Shown piece after piece: positions 25,018 to 33,435 of a stretch of DNA of 64,000 bases. The notes under the pieces were generated by a model. It had not been told where the DNA came from. It did not search any database and saw only the letters and a list, made by a program, of their open reading frames with translations. The position numbers and the translations under genes are program-made. The DNA lies in assembly GCA_039822045.1 (NCBI GenBank), contig JBCBMY010000001.1, positions 434,001-498,000 of the forward strand, given 5' to 3'. The first letter of the stretch is position 1, and each line of letters begins with the position of its first letter. The DNA comes from HLUCCA09 sp039822045 (lineage in GTDB: Bacteria > Pseudomonadota > Alphaproteobacteria > Rhodobacterales > Rhodobacteraceae).

Positions 25018-25494
25018 TCAGCGGCTCGCGGAGCGCTGGTTGTTTGCCCCCTTGACCACGATAGTGCGCGTGCTCCCCAGCGTCTGGTCGCTGATGAATG
25101 TGCCCGCGCTGATCTCGCGCGACGGCTGGTTGACCACAGGCTCCTGCGTCGGAGGCGGGGACGCAACGAAGCGGTAGGAGATCACGCCGTTCTCGGCCAC
25201 CGGGCGCGTGTTGATCCCCACGGTCTCGGGCAACAAGGCCGCGCTGTGCCAGCCCTGCGTGGGCGGCAGGCCGATCGCGGTGACGAGCAGGCCGCCGGGC
25301 GCCCGGTCGAGGCGCAGCGAAACGACCTGGTCGACCGTGGGCCGAGGATCCGCCAAGTTCGCAGCCGCGGGCAGGGGGCCGGACACGCGAACCTGGTCCG
25401 ATCTGTCGCCCCGAATGAAGCGGAGCGGGTCGCTGTCCCCGCAGGCTGTCAGAAGCATCAGGGCCGCAGTCGCAGCCAGGAGCGGTGCGCGCAT
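25018..25494 (-). CDS. Putative lipoprotein, 158 aa
   Basis: The first 19 residues form a lipoprotein signal (hydrophobic LLAATAALMLLTAC with the lipobox LTAC), so Cys18-19 would be acylated and the protein anchored in an envelope membrane. The next residue Gly-Asp may affect sorting. The rest is a polar/beta-rich domain with a conserved-looking segment PPTQGWHSAALLPETVG; homologues of this layout occur as uncharacterised lipoproteins in Rhodobacterales. It is convergent with rnd, 61 nt from its end. No function can be assigned. Confidence 0.8.
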   Translation of the reverse strand: MRAPLLAATAALMLLTACGDSDPLRFIRGDRSDQVRVSGPLPAAANLADPRPTVDQVVSLRLDRAPGGLLVTAIGLPPTQGWHSAALLPETVGINTRPVAENGVISYRFVASPPPTQEPVVNQPSREISAGTFISDQTLGSTRTIVVKGANNQRSASR

Positions 25495-25621
25495 TGCGTC
25501 CCTCGTTATTCCGGCCCACCTCGCCTATCCGATCGCGGCGGGCTTGAAAAGGCGGCGGGCAGGGGCCACTGGACCGTCGTGGCGCGCACGCCTATGTCCC
25601 CTGCAGGCAAGGGGTGAGCGC

Positions 25622-26041
25622 ATGGCAAAGGCTGAGTTCGACGAGCTTGTAGACACGTTCGCGTTTCTCGAAGATTGGGAGGATCGCTATCGCCATGTCA
25701 TCGACATGGGCCGCGCGCTCGACCCGCTGACCGAGGCCGAGCGCGTTCCGGCAACCAAGGTCGAGGGCTGCGCAAGCCAAGTCTGGCTGGTGCCCGAAAT
25801 CGAAGGCAGCGGAGAGGCTGCTGTGCTGCGGTTTCGGGGCGACAGCGACGCGATGATCGTCAAGGGTCTGATTGCGGTTCTTCAAACGCTCTACTCCGGC
25901 ATGACGGCGGGTGAGGTCCGGGGCGTCGATGCCCCTGCCGAGCTTGGCCGTCTCGGATTGCAGGACCACCTGTCGGCGCAACGCTCCAACGGGCTGCGGG
26001 CGATGGTCGGTCGCATTCAAGAGATCGCCGCCCGAGTGTGA
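25622..26041 (+). CDS. sufE: Cysteine desulfuration protein SufE
   Basis: A 139-residue protein that accepts sulfur from SufS for Fe-S cluster assembly. It has the SufE signature: start EFDELVDTFAFLEDWEDRYRH (split here), KVEGCASQVWLVPE with the sulfur-accepting Cys near residue 50, and ALVKGLI-type segment (MIVKGLIAVLQTLYSG). The ATG at 25622 is chosen because it matches the family N-terminus; upstream in-frame codons are not family-like. It is not next to other suf genes here. Confidence 0.94.
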   Translation: MAKAEFDELVDTFAFLEDWEDRYRHVIDMGRALDPLTEAERVPATKVEGCASQVWLVPEIEGSGEAAVLRFRGDSDAMIVKGLIAVLQTLYSGMTAGEVRGVDAPAELGRLGLQDHLSAQRSNGLRAMVGRIQEIAARV

Positions 26042-26256
26042 CGCGTGCGGCGGGCAGGCCAACCGCTCGATGCGCCGACCGCCTCAACGTAAAACAGCTC
26101 GCGGCTCGGGAGAGCGGGTCCCGCGGTATCCATCCTGTGCCTTAGGGCGCGATTGGTGTGTTCTTGCAGCGACCATCGCAGAGCGCGATATCCCCGACGT
26201 GACGCCGGCGCCTGATGGGCCGGGGCGTCTGCGCCTTAAGGCACAAGGAGAGTGCG

Positions 26257-27051
26257 ATGACGCCCAAAACCATCCTGATCACCGGCGCGACCGATGGTAT
26301 TGGCCTCGAAACCGCCCGCCTTCTGGTGGCCGACGGTCACCGGGTCTTGGTGCACGGAAGAAGCGCCGCCAAGCTTGAGGCCGTTCGTGAAAAACTCACC
26401 GAAGGTCCAGGCGTTGTCGAGACGTTCCGCGCCGATCTTGCACGGCTGGACGAGGTCGAGGCACTGGCCCGCGCGGTGGCCGCGGCCCATACCCGCCTGG
26501 ATGTCCTGATCAACAATGCCGGTGTGCTCCGAACCGACACACCAACGGCGCCAGACGGCCGCGACGTGCGCTTCATCGTGAACACCATCGCGCCCTATCT
26601 CCTGACGCGTCGACTTCTGCCGTGCATGGGCCCCACCGGACGGGTCGTCAACCTATCCTCGGCCGCCCAGGCGCCGGTTGATCTCGGCGCGCTCACGGGA
26701 CCGGCCTCGATGGAGGCCATGGCCGCCTACTCGCAGAGCAAGCTTGCCATCACGGCCTGGTCGCGGGAACTCGCCCAATCCCTGGGCTCCGACGGGCCAG
26801 TGGTCGTCTCGGTCAACCCGGGCTCGCTCTTGGCCAGCAAGATGGTTCGCGAGGGCTTCGGAATTGCTGGGAACGATATCGGGATCGGAGCACGGATCCT
26901 TGTGCGCGCCGCGACCGACGATGCGTTTGCAAGCGCAAGTGGCGCCTATTTCGACAACGACGCGGGCGCGTTCGCCGATCCCCACCCCGATGCGCTCGAC
27001 CCAAAGAAGGGCGCTGCCCTGATGAAGGTGCTCGACAGCCTCGTGGTCTAG
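26257..27051 (+). CDS. Short-chain dehydrogenase/reductase (SDR)
   Basis: A 264-residue NAD(P)-dependent oxidoreductase. The cofactor motif TGATDGIG (TGxxxGIG), NNAGV, the catalytic Ser region (VVNLSSAAQ) and YSQSK (YxxxK) are all present, and Asn in FIVNTIAPYLLTRRLLP completes the tetrad. The ATG at 26257 has AAGGAG 6 nt upstream, so the upstream GTG/ATG at 26215 is rejected. The substrate cannot be deduced. The gene stands alone; the next gene is convergent with a 9-nt gap. Confidence 0.93.
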   Translation: MTPKTILITGATDGIGLETARLLVADGHRVLVHGRSAAKLEAVREKLTEGPGVVETFRADLARLDEVEALARAVAAAHTRLDVLINNAGVLRTDTPTAPDGRDVRFIVNTIAPYLLTRRLLPCMGPTGRVVNLSSAAQAPVDLGALTGPASMEAMAAYSQSKLAITAWSRELAQSLGSDGPVVVSVNPGSLLASKMVREGFGIAGNDIGIGARILVRAATDDAFASASGAYFDNDAGAFADPHPDALDPKKGAALMKVLDSLVV

Positions 27052-27060
27052 CGTGTGGGC

Positions 27061-27774
27061 CTACAGCCGCTCCAGCACGGTTGCGAGGTCGCCATACCCG
27101 GTGAACCGCCGCTCATAGGCCAAACCAAGCCGCTCGGCGCAGGACTGCGCCTTTCGATCGAGTGAGGCGTCGTCCGTCTGGGCCAGATAGATCAGCCGCT
27201 CATAATGCGCGAAGTACATGTCTCGCAGCTCGGGGTGGCGATCCAGCCCAAGCGGGCGCCACACGAACGCGTCGAACTGGCGGGCGAGAAAGTCGGTCAG
27301 GTAGAACGCCGTAATCTCCTCGTCCGCCCGAGCGGAATAGGCCGCGGCGCCGGTGAAGAAACTGTAGCAGTGCGGCCCCTCGATCATCTCGACGCCGAGT
27401 CGGTCGCACGCGGCCTGCAAGTGTCCGCCCGTGCCGCAGTCGGCATAGGCGACGAAGATCCGCGCATAATCGTCCCGGTGCGTCAGCACCGCATCTTCAA
27501 CCGCCCCCGTAATCCTCTCTGGGTGATTGTGGAGGATCGCCGGCAGGCAGGCGAGGTCCATCTGGTCCCACCCGTTCAATCGCTTCAGGGCGACAATCTC
27601 ATGGGCAAGGGCGCCGCAGGCAATCACTAACGACCGGCCCCTTCCGACGGGGGCCAGCCCGTCCTCGGTGAGGGCCGCGTCTGAAAGGGGCGCGCCGTGC
27701 GGAACCGTCTCAGGCGACGGCCGCTCCGCCACGATGGCTTGGCCTCGCAGCGGCGCCTGACCCTTGGCCGTCAT
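27061..27774 (-). CDS. DUF1638 family protein, associated with corrinoid methyl transfer
   Basis: A 237-residue protein with the DUF1638 hallmarks: SLVIACGALAHEIVALKRL, MDLACLPAILHNHPERI and VAYADCGTGGHLQAACD, with conserved Cys and His residues that suggest metal or thiol chemistry. The family has no established activity but is repeatedly found next to corrinoid-protein methyltransferase genes, as here (corrinoid protein 28464-29171 and bmt 30461-31471). The stop/start of it and the YbjQ gene overlap by 4 nt, so they share an operon. Confidence 0.85.
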   Translation of the reverse strand: MTAKGQAPLRGQAIVAERPSPETVPHGAPLSDAALTEDGLAPVGRGRSLVIACGALAHEIVALKRLNGWDQMDLACLPAILHNHPERITGAVEDAVLTHRDDYARIFVAYADCGTGGHLQAACDRLGVEMIEGPHCYSFFTGAAAYSARADEEITAFYLTDFLARQFDAFVWRPLGLDRHPELRDMYFAHYERLIYLAQTDDASLDRKAQSCAERLGLAYERRFTGYGDLATVLERL

Positions 27775-28106
27775 CCCAGGCGCACCGCCGTGCCATAGGC
27801 CACGACCTCTGACGCCGCCTTCTGGATCGTCGATGTTTCCATCCGGGTCGCAACAATCGCATCGGCCCCGAGCGCGAGGGCTTCATCGCGCATCCGGTCA
27901 AGCGCCTGCTCGCGGGCGCCCGCCAGCAGCGCGGCGTACTCCTTCACCTCACCGCCCACGATGTTGCGCAGACCGGCCACGATGTCCGAACCGATATGCT
28001 TGGCGCGCACGGTCGACCCGCGGACGAGACCGAAGGTTTCGACAATCTGGCGCCCCGGAACCGTCTCTGTCGTGACGACCAGCACGTCATTTCTCGATGC
28101 GGTCAT
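27771..28106 (-). CDS. YbjQ/UPF0145 family protein
   Basis: A 111-residue protein of the YbjQ (heavy-metal-binding-like, UPF0145) family: VLVVTTETVPGRQIVETFGLV, GSTVRAKHIGSDIVAGLRNI, GGEVKEYAALL and ALGADAIVATRMET are the four conserved blocks. Family members form pentameric rings; their role is not known. The ATG at 28106 is picked as it matches the family start (an upstream GTG would add 12 residues). It overlaps the small membrane protein gene by 20 nt and the DUF1638 gene by 4 nt, so all three are one transcript. Confidence 0.9.
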   Translation of the reverse strand: MTASRNDVLVVTTETVPGRQIVETFGLVRGSTVRAKHIGSDIVAGLRNIVGGEVKEYAALLAGAREQALDRMRDEALALGADAIVATRMETSTIQKAASEVVAYGTAVRLG

Positions 28107-28305
28107 AGTGGCTGTCCTCGGTGTTTCGCACACGGTCCGCAATCACGCGCCAAATGATGAACGCAGCAAGGCCAGCGACCATGGCAACGGCAATGCCGAC
28201 GCCGGGCACCTGCGTGCTGGCCAGAAAAAGGGCGCCAAGCCATACGGTTGCGGCCGCTGCGGCGATGACGATCACGATGATCAAGACGATACGATCGAGT
28301 GGCAT
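28087..28305 (-). CDS. Small two-helix membrane protein, 72 aa
   Basis: The ATG at 28305 has AGGAGG 6 nt upstream, which fixes the start inside a longer open frame. Residues about 6-30 and 36-58 are hydrophobic helices separated by a short TQVPG turn, and the charged C-terminus (RVIADRVRNTEDSHYDRIEK) should lie in the cytoplasm. It overlaps the following YbjQ gene by 20 nt. No function is known to me. Confidence 0.75.
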   Translation of the reverse strand: MPLDRIVLIIVIVIAAAAATVWLGALFLASTQVPGVGIAVAMVAGLAAFIIWRVIADRVRNTEDSHYDRIEK

Positions 28306-28463
28306 AGCATTCCTCCTAAGCCACATATGCGCATGGCTGCGGCCCGAAGGAAGGGAGGAGGTCGGCCCGACAGCTCCGCTCCGCAATCCGCTCGCCTGCG
28401 GGCGCCAAGCAAAACACAGCGCCCTGCGGGCCATCGGCCACTCGAGCTCGGGCCGGTGTGCCC

Positions 28464-29171
28464 TCAGGCGGTCGCGGCCAGCTGGTTGTGCTTGCGGGCG
28501 ACGAACTCTTTCGCGGTTTCCACTGCCACGGCCGCATCGCGGCAATAGGCGTCGGCCCCGATCGCGCGGCCGAACTCCTCGTTCAGCGGCGCACCCCCGA
28601 CCAGCACGATATAGTCGTCGCGGATGCCCTTCTCGACCATCGTGTCGATGACGACCTTCATGTAAGGCATTGTCGTGGTCAGGAGAGCCGACATGCCAAC
28701 GATGTCCGCCTCCTCCTTGAGCGCCGCTTCGATGTAATTCTCGACCGGGTTATTGATCCCCAGATCGACCACCTCAAAGCCCGCGCCTTCCATCATCATC
28801 GACACCAGGTTCTTGCCGATATCGTGGATGTCGCCCTTCACGGTGCCGATCACCATCTTGCCCATGCGGGGCGCGCCGGTTTCCGCCAGAAGTGGCTTGA
28901 GGATCGACATGCCGGCCTTCATCGCGTTGGCGGCCAGTAGCACCTCGGGCACGAAGAGGATCCCGTCGCGGAAGTCCTTGCCGACGATGGTCATGCCCGC
29001 CACCAGCGCTTCGGTGAGCACACGGTAGGGCTCCCATCCGCGCTCGAGCAGAATGTTGACGCCTTCCTCGATCTCTTCCTTCAGGCCGTCATAGAGATCG
29101 TCGTGCATCTGCGGCACAAGCTCGTCGTCGGACAGCTCGGAGAGGATGATGTCGTCGTCTTCGTCAGCCAT
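28464..29171 (-). CDS. Corrinoid protein for methyl transfer (MtbC/MetH B12-binding type)
   Basis: A 235-residue protein with an N-terminal four-helix cap (about residues 20-105) and a B12-binding Rossmann domain with the base-off motif GDIHDIGKN (DxHxxG) near residue 120, then VGMSALLTTTM and VLVGGAPLN. It shuttles methyl groups on cob(I)alamin between a substrate methyltransferase and an acceptor. The acidic N-terminus (DEDDDIILSELSDDEL) is unusual. Its partners are likely the betaine/homocysteine methyltransferase and the DUF1638 protein nearby; this pairing is inferred from gene neighbourhood. Confidence 0.93.
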   Translation of the reverse strand: MADEDDDIILSELSDDELVPQMHDDLYDGLKEEIEEGVNILLERGWEPYRVLTEALVAGMTIVGKDFRDGILFVPEVLLAANAMKAGMSILKPLLAETGAPRMGKMVIGTVKGDIHDIGKNLVSMMMEGAGFEVVDLGINNPVENYIEAALKEEADIVGMSALLTTTMPYMKVVIDTMVEKGIRDDYIVLVGGAPLNEEFGRAIGADAYCRDAAVAVETAKEFVARKHNQLAATA

Positions 29172-29314
29172 TGCAGTCTCCTACGCGCGGGGATGGCCCC
29201 GTCGATTTCCAGCTATCATGCGGCTCGATCGGCCCTGGCAGCGCCTCCGATTGCGACACGCACCGTGTCACAACCGACTTCGCCCGTGTTGGGGTTAACC
29301 AATCCTTGCAGTAT

Positions 29315-29329
29315 GTTCTTATTATGTTC
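29315..29329 (+). promoter_or_regulatory. Candidate LexA (SOS) box GTTC-N7-GTTC
   Basis: GTTC at 29315-29318 and GTTC at 29326-29329, spaced by TTATTAT, exactly match the direct-repeat operator of alphaproteobacterial LexA. The box ends 12 nt before the ATG of the radical SAM gene and overlaps a possible promoter (TTGGGG at 29289-29294, TATGTT at 29312-29317, 17-nt spacing). One or two chance matches are expected in 64 kb, so position is the main support. Confidence 0.6.
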
Positions 29330-29341
29330 TACATCTCGGAC

Positions 29342-30442
29342 ATGCAGCCGAGCGATGCCGATCCCCTGCCTGCGACCCATCCTGCGCGCGCCGCTCGCGG
29401 CCGCGGTGCGCAGAGCAATGCCACGGGACGGTTCGAGCGACATGCCCGCGAGGTCGTCGACGATGGATGGGACTTGCCCGAGGACCTGCCGCCCCTGCGG
29501 ACCGAGGTTGTCGAGGAACGGGTCGGCCAGATCATCACCCGCAATACCTCGCCCGACCTGAGCTTCGACCGGTCGGTGAACCCGTACCGGGGCTGCGAGC
29601 ACGGCTGCACCTACTGCTTCGCGCGCCCCTCCCACGCCTTCCTTGGCCTCTCGCCCGGCCTCGACTTCGAGACCAAGCTCACCGTGAAGCCCGGCGCGGC
29701 CGAGGCTCTGGCGCGCGAGTTGCGGGCCAAAAGCTATTCTCCGCGCACCATCGCCATCGGCACCAATACCGATCCCTACCAGCCGATCGAACGTGAGTGG
29801 CGTGTGATGCGCAGCTGTCTGGAGGTCCTCAGCGCGTTTCGCCACCCGGTCGGCATCGTCACGAAGGGCAGTCTCGTTGCGCGCGACGCAGACATCCTGG
29901 GCGAGATGGGGCAGGCGGGTCTGGCGCGGGTCGGCCTCTCGGTAACCACGCTCGATGCGGGCCTCGCCCGCTCGATGGAGCCGCGCGTCCCAGGGCCCAT
30001 ACAACGCTTGAGGGCCATCGAGACGCTGACCAGGGCCGGCTGCCCCGTCCGCGTTTGCGTGGCGCCCGTGATTCCGGCGCTGACTGACCACGAGGTTGAA
30101 GCGATCCTCAAGGCGGCGCGCGATGCCGGCGCGGTCGCGGCGACCATGGCGATGCTGCGCCTGCCGCGCGAAGTGGCGGGCCTTTTCCGCGAGTGGATTG
30201 GTGCCGCGCGCCCCGATCGCGCTGCGCGCGTAATTGCCCGCGTGCGCGAGGTGCATGGCGGGCGCGACTACGACGCGCGCTTCCATGTGCGCCAGTCGGG
30301 GCAGGGGGAGTATGCCCGGCTGATCCGAATGCGGTTTGCCGCGGCCTGCACGCGTCTTGGGCTGGAGCGACAGATGCCGCCTCTGCGGACGGACCTGTTC
30401 CGCCCGCCGCCGCGCCCGGGCGATCAGCTGAGCCTGATCTGA
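29342..30442 (+). CDS. PA0069-type radical SAM protein (spore photoproduct lyase-like)
   Basis: A 366-residue radical SAM enzyme. It has the cluster motif CEHGCTYCFA (CxxxCxxC), the preceding SVNPYRG, and IAIGTNTDPYQPIE, the set that defines the PA0069/SplB-like subfamily; a Rec/DNA-repair role has been suggested for relatives but is not established. The ATG at 29342 is chosen over the in-frame ATG at 29324, because the latter lies inside a LexA-like box that should be in the promoter. It is divergent from the corrinoid gene (170 nt apart) and convergent with bmt (18 nt). Confidence 0.9.
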   Translation: MQPSDADPLPATHPARAARGRGAQSNATGRFERHAREVVDDGWDLPEDLPPLRTEVVEERVGQIITRNTSPDLSFDRSVNPYRGCEHGCTYCFARPSHAFLGLSPGLDFETKLTVKPGAAEALARELRAKSYSPRTIAIGTNTDPYQPIEREWRVMRSCLEVLSAFRHPVGIVTKGSLVARDADILGEMGQAGLARVGLSVTTLDAGLARSMEPRVPGPIQRLRAIETLTRAGCPVRVCVAPVIPALTDHEVEAILKAARDAGAVAATMAMLRLPREVAGLFREWIGAARPDRAARVIARVREVHGGRDYDARFHVRQSGQGEYARLIRMRFAAACTRLGLERQMPPLRTDLFRPPPRPGDQLSLI

Positions 30443-30460
30443 TCGCGTCCGGGCCACGGG

Positions 30461-31471
30461 TCAGGACCGGCGGCGCCGGCGACGTGGACGGGCGGGCGCA
30501 TCTTCTCCAGTTCCGTCTGCGGCAGATGAGAAGTCGCCGAGGCGCACTACGATCTCGTCCAGCGACGGACGCTCTCCGCGCTCCTCGTCCTCCAGCCGAC
30601 GGCGCATGGCGACCAGGTGTTCCGGCGTCGTCCCGCAGCAGCCGCCGATGATTTGCGCGCCGCAATTGCGGGCCAGAACGGCATAATCGGCCATCAGTTC
30701 GGGCGTGCCGTCATAGTGGATGTGCCCGTGCACGTATTTCGGGATGCCGGCATTGCCTTTGGCGATCACCGGGCGGTCCGCCCCGGCTTCGGTGAACCCC
30801 AGCACGGTTCGCAGAAGATCCGATGCCCCGACCCCGCAATTCGCCCCAAAGGCGACGGGCCCATGCTCCATGCCCGCCACCATTTCGGTCATGGCGGATG
30901 AGGTGACGCCCATCATTGTACGGCCCGCAGTGTCAAAGCTCATCGTGCCGCAAAACGGCATCCCTGCGAGGTGGGCGGCTTCGGCAGCCGCCATGTACTC
31001 CTCGGGCGCGCTGATCGTCTCAACCCAAAGGACATCGGCGCCGCCTTCCTTCAGCCCCTCCGCCTGTTCGTGGAACATCTCCACAGCGTCGGCGTGTGAC
31101 AGGGTGCCGGTGGGCTCCATAATCTCGCCGGTCGGCCCGACGGAGCCCGCCACAACCACCGGGCGGCCGGCCTTATCCGCCACCTCACGGCCGATCTCAG
31201 CGCCCAGACGATTGAGTTCGCGCACGCGGCCCTGCGCGTCATGGAGCTTGAGGCGAGACGCATTGCCGCCGAAGGTGTTCGTCAGAAACAGGTCCGAGCC
31301 TGCATCGACCGAGCCCTTATAGAGCGCGGTGATCTTTTCCGGCGCGTCGGCATTCCACAATTCCGGCGCCTCGCCTGCGGCGAGGCCGGCATTGAAGAGC
31401 ATCGTGCCCGTGGCGCCGTCGGCCATCAGCCAGTCGCGGCGCTCGAGAAGGTTGGACAGAAGGTCGGACAT
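30461..31471 (-). CDS. bmt: Betaine/cobalamin-dependent homocysteine S-methyltransferase (Bmt-type)
   Basis: A 336-residue homocysteine methyltransferase barrel. It has MADGATGTMLFNAGL at the start, LFLTNTFGGN, GSVGPTGE and the zinc-ligand cluster GGCCGTTPEH plus an earlier Cys in FGANCGVG. Members transfer a methyl group to homocysteine, yielding methionine; in marine Rhodobacterales a protein of this type is annotated as betaine-homocysteine methyltransferase. The C-terminal 30 residues are disordered, ending in an Arg-rich tail (RPRRRRRRS). The nearby corrinoid protein and DUF1638 protein suggest a methyl-transfer system. The assignment of the methyl donor is not proven. Confidence 0.88.
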   Translation of the reverse strand: MSDLLSNLLERRDWLMADGATGTMLFNAGLAAGEAPELWNADAPEKITALYKGSVDAGSDLFLTNTFGGNASRLKLHDAQGRVRELNRLGAEIGREVADKAGRPVVVAGSVGPTGEIMEPTGTLSHADAVEMFHEQAEGLKEGGADVLWVETISAPEEYMAAAEAAHLAGMPFCGTMSFDTAGRTMMGVTSSAMTEMVAGMEHGPVAFGANCGVGASDLLRTVLGFTEAGADRPVIAKGNAGIPKYVHGHIHYDGTPELMADYAVLARNCGAQIIGGCCGTTPEHLVAMRRRLEDEERGERPSLDEIVVRLGDFSSAADGTGEDAPARPRRRRRRS

Positions 31472-31611
31472 GGCGGAACCGATGCGTTATTGCAGGCCCG
31501 CCTATCTCCCATGCCTTGCAGCATGAGGCAATTTCAAAGGAATCAAGAAGATCTTGCGCCGCCGCTCAAGTTCGGGGCGCGATGCGCCGCGATCCGGCCC
31601 TCGATCTCCCC

Positions 31612-31929
31612 TCAATCGCCGCTGTCGAGCACTTCCTTGCGGGCTTCCGCCATGCAGTCCTGCATCTTCTCCCGGATCGCAGCCTCATCGGCCGTTCCGG
31701 CAAGATCGGCCACGAGCTTGGCAATGACATCGGCATCGCCGGGCTCCTTGAAGTCGGCGCGGATGATTTCCTTGGCATATTCGGTCGCAAACGCTTCGTC
31801 CTTGCCCATCAGCCCGGCGGCCCAGTGGGCGATCTTGCGATTGCGGATCGACTCGGCACGGAACTGCAATTCGGCGTCGTGCGCGAACTTGTTTTCGAAA
31901 GCGGTTTCGCGATCGTCGAAGGTGGTCAT
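31612..31929 (-). CDS. F1F0-ATPase inhibitor subunit zeta (DUF1476)
   Basis: A 105-residue protein starting MTTFDDRETAFENKFAHDAE, the near-invariant beginning of the alphaproteobacterial zeta subunit that inhibits ATP hydrolysis by the F1-ATPase. The C-terminal four-helix part (AAREK-type MQDCMAEARKEVL) is present. The ATG at 31929 is favoured over the one at 31935 by the family start and by AGAGG 9 nt upstream. It is not part of an atp operon. Confidence 0.94.
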   Translation of the reverse strand: MTTFDDRETAFENKFAHDAELQFRAESIRNRKIAHWAAGLMGKDEAFATEYAKEIIRADFKEPGDADVIAKLVADLAGTADEAAIREKMQDCMAEARKEVLDSGD

Positions 31930-32016
31930 GGGCATGTGCCTCTCGTGTCGGTGCCGTCCATTTGTATTTAGGCAACCGCTGCTGCCTTGCAAAGAAGGAG
32001 AGGTGGCGCGGGCCCG

Positions 32017-33111
32017 CTATATGCGCTGCGGCGGATCGCCCTGACCCTGTGGATCGAGGCCAAAAAGGGCATCGAGCCGGGCCGCGTCTGCGCTGCGATC
32101 GGCTTCGGGTCGGCTGCCACGTGCGATCAGCGCACGGGCGTCGCGCAGTGCGCGTTCCACCTCGCCCTGCTCCATCATCCGGGTCAGCCGGGTCAACCAG
32201 GGGACCTGCTCCGGCTCGGGCAGTGCATGGGCAACCGCCGTGATCAGGATCTGGGTCACCTCCTCTTCCCATTTCTCATCCGGACTTGGTCCGGCGTCGA
32301 TGCCAGCTGACGCGCCACTGTCGGATTGGGCAGGGGACGCAGACGGGCTGAAACGTCGTGCCGCTTCGGCGAGGGGACGACCGCCTCCAGCCGTGTCGAG
32401 CTCGACCACAATCCGCCCGGGGTCCGGCTCGAAAAGCTGCTCAGCATCAAGGCCCATCGACCCGATGATCGACGCCTGCCGTTCCGGTGTCATGATCTCC
32501 CAAGCGCGCGCGCGGGCCCCCGGCAAGCTCTCGGCCTCCATGGCGTGCGGCATTCCGGCATCGACGATGCGCCAGTTGGCCTCGGGCGCCGTGCCTTCGG
32601 CGCTGATCGAGGCCACGCGTCGCGTCGCCCGGCCATCAAGATAGACGTGAAAGGCAGTGTCGGCGCCCGGATGCAGGCTCCCCGAAAGACGGAAGCGGAA
32701 CACCTCGGTGCCCGGCAGTTCGGCACTGAGCGCTTCGCACAGCATCGAGGTGTCGCCATCCTCTTCGCGAAACTCAACCAACACGACGGGTAGATCGCGG
32801 TCGGCCTTGCTTATCGGCGCGCTCACGCGAAACGGGCTTTCGCCGGCGCCATAACCCAGATCGTCCGGCCGCACGCGCGCCAGCGGGCCCGTCGGCAAGG
32901 TCCCGGGCGGCTGCATCTGAAGCGGACGAGGTGTGGCGGCGTCCGGCTGTCCCAAGCGCATCCGGCTGAAGAGGCGCGTTCGGCCGCCTGCGGCTTTGTC
33001 GGCCGGTTCGCCGCCCTGTCGGGCCGACTGCACCTGCCCGAGCGCGAGAACAACCTGCTCCGGCTGTGCAGCGACCAATGCAAAATCGATTACAGAAAAA
33101 TCGTCGGTCAT
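32017..33111 (-). CDS. Conserved Rhodobacterales-type hypothetical protein, 364 aa
   Basis: I do not recognise the family. The ATG at 33111 gives a plausible N-terminus (MTDDFSVIDFALVAAQ). Residues 45-150 are Gln/Pro/Arg rich, residues 150-260 look like a beta-rich domain (VVLVEFREEDGDTSML, AFHVYLDGRATRRVASIS), and the C-terminus has short helices (EQVPWLTRLTRMMEQGEVE). There is no signal peptide, membrane segment or enzymatic motif. It is divergent from purC, about 320 nt apart. The codon use is ordinary for the window. Confidence 0.72.
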   Translation of the reverse strand: MTDDFSVIDFALVAAQPEQVVLALGQVQSARQGGEPADKAAGGRTRLFSRMRLGQPDAATPRPLQMQPPGTLPTGPLARVRPDDLGYGAGESPFRVSAPISKADRDLPVVLVEFREEDGDTSMLCEALSAELPGTEVFRFRLSGSLHPGADTAFHVYLDGRATRRVASISAEGTAPEANWRIVDAGMPHAMEAESLPGARARAWEIMTPERQASIIGSMGLDAEQLFEPDPGRIVVELDTAGGGRPLAEAARRFSPSASPAQSDSGASAGIDAGPSPDEKWEEEVTQILITAVAHALPEPEQVPWLTRLTRMMEQGEVERALRDARALIARGSRPEADRSADAARLDALFGLDPQGQGDPPQRI

Positions 33112-33342
33112 ATCTTGCGTCCCCAACCCGCCCCGTCGACCGCCCCGTCGCCCGCGCCGTGCAACCGGCGACGAGCCCGTCAGACAGGCGCACCCCGCGA
33201 CGGCGCCGCACCCTTGCGCCGCACCGTGCGGCCTGTCAACCGGAAGGGCCGGCGCGCGGACGGGTGTGCGTCCTGTCGCTCGAAACGCTGTGCCAGCCAA
33301 GGCGCATCCCGCCCCGGCTTGGGGCGCTGCCCGCTCCAGCGC

Positions 33343-33371
33343 TTGCCCGGTGCGGCGCCTTGCCCTATAGA
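33343..33371 (+). promoter_or_regulatory. Candidate sigma-70 promoter of purC
   Basis: TTGCCC (33343-33348) and TATAGA (33366-33371) are separated by exactly 17 nt, giving a predicted start near 33378, about 58 nt upstream of the purC ATG. The rest of the 320-bp gap (33112-33342) shows nothing else I can name. Confidence 0.6.
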
Positions 33372-33384
33372 ACCCTCAACCAAC

Positions 33385-33421
33385 AGGGCGCGCCCGGCCA
33401 CTTTCGCCCGCGCGCCCTTTT
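33385..33421 (+). terminator. Terminator-like hairpin in the purC 5' leader
   Basis: AGGGCGCGC (33385-33393) pairs with GCGCGCCCT (33410-33418) over 9 bp with a 16-nt loop, and a short T-run (TTTT at 33418-33421) follows. It lies just downstream of the predicted promoter and upstream of the ribosome-binding site (TGGAG at 33426-33430), so it may act as an attenuator. It could equally be an incidental GC-rich palindrome. Confidence 0.5.
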
Positions 33422-33435
33422 ACTTTGGAGTCTCC

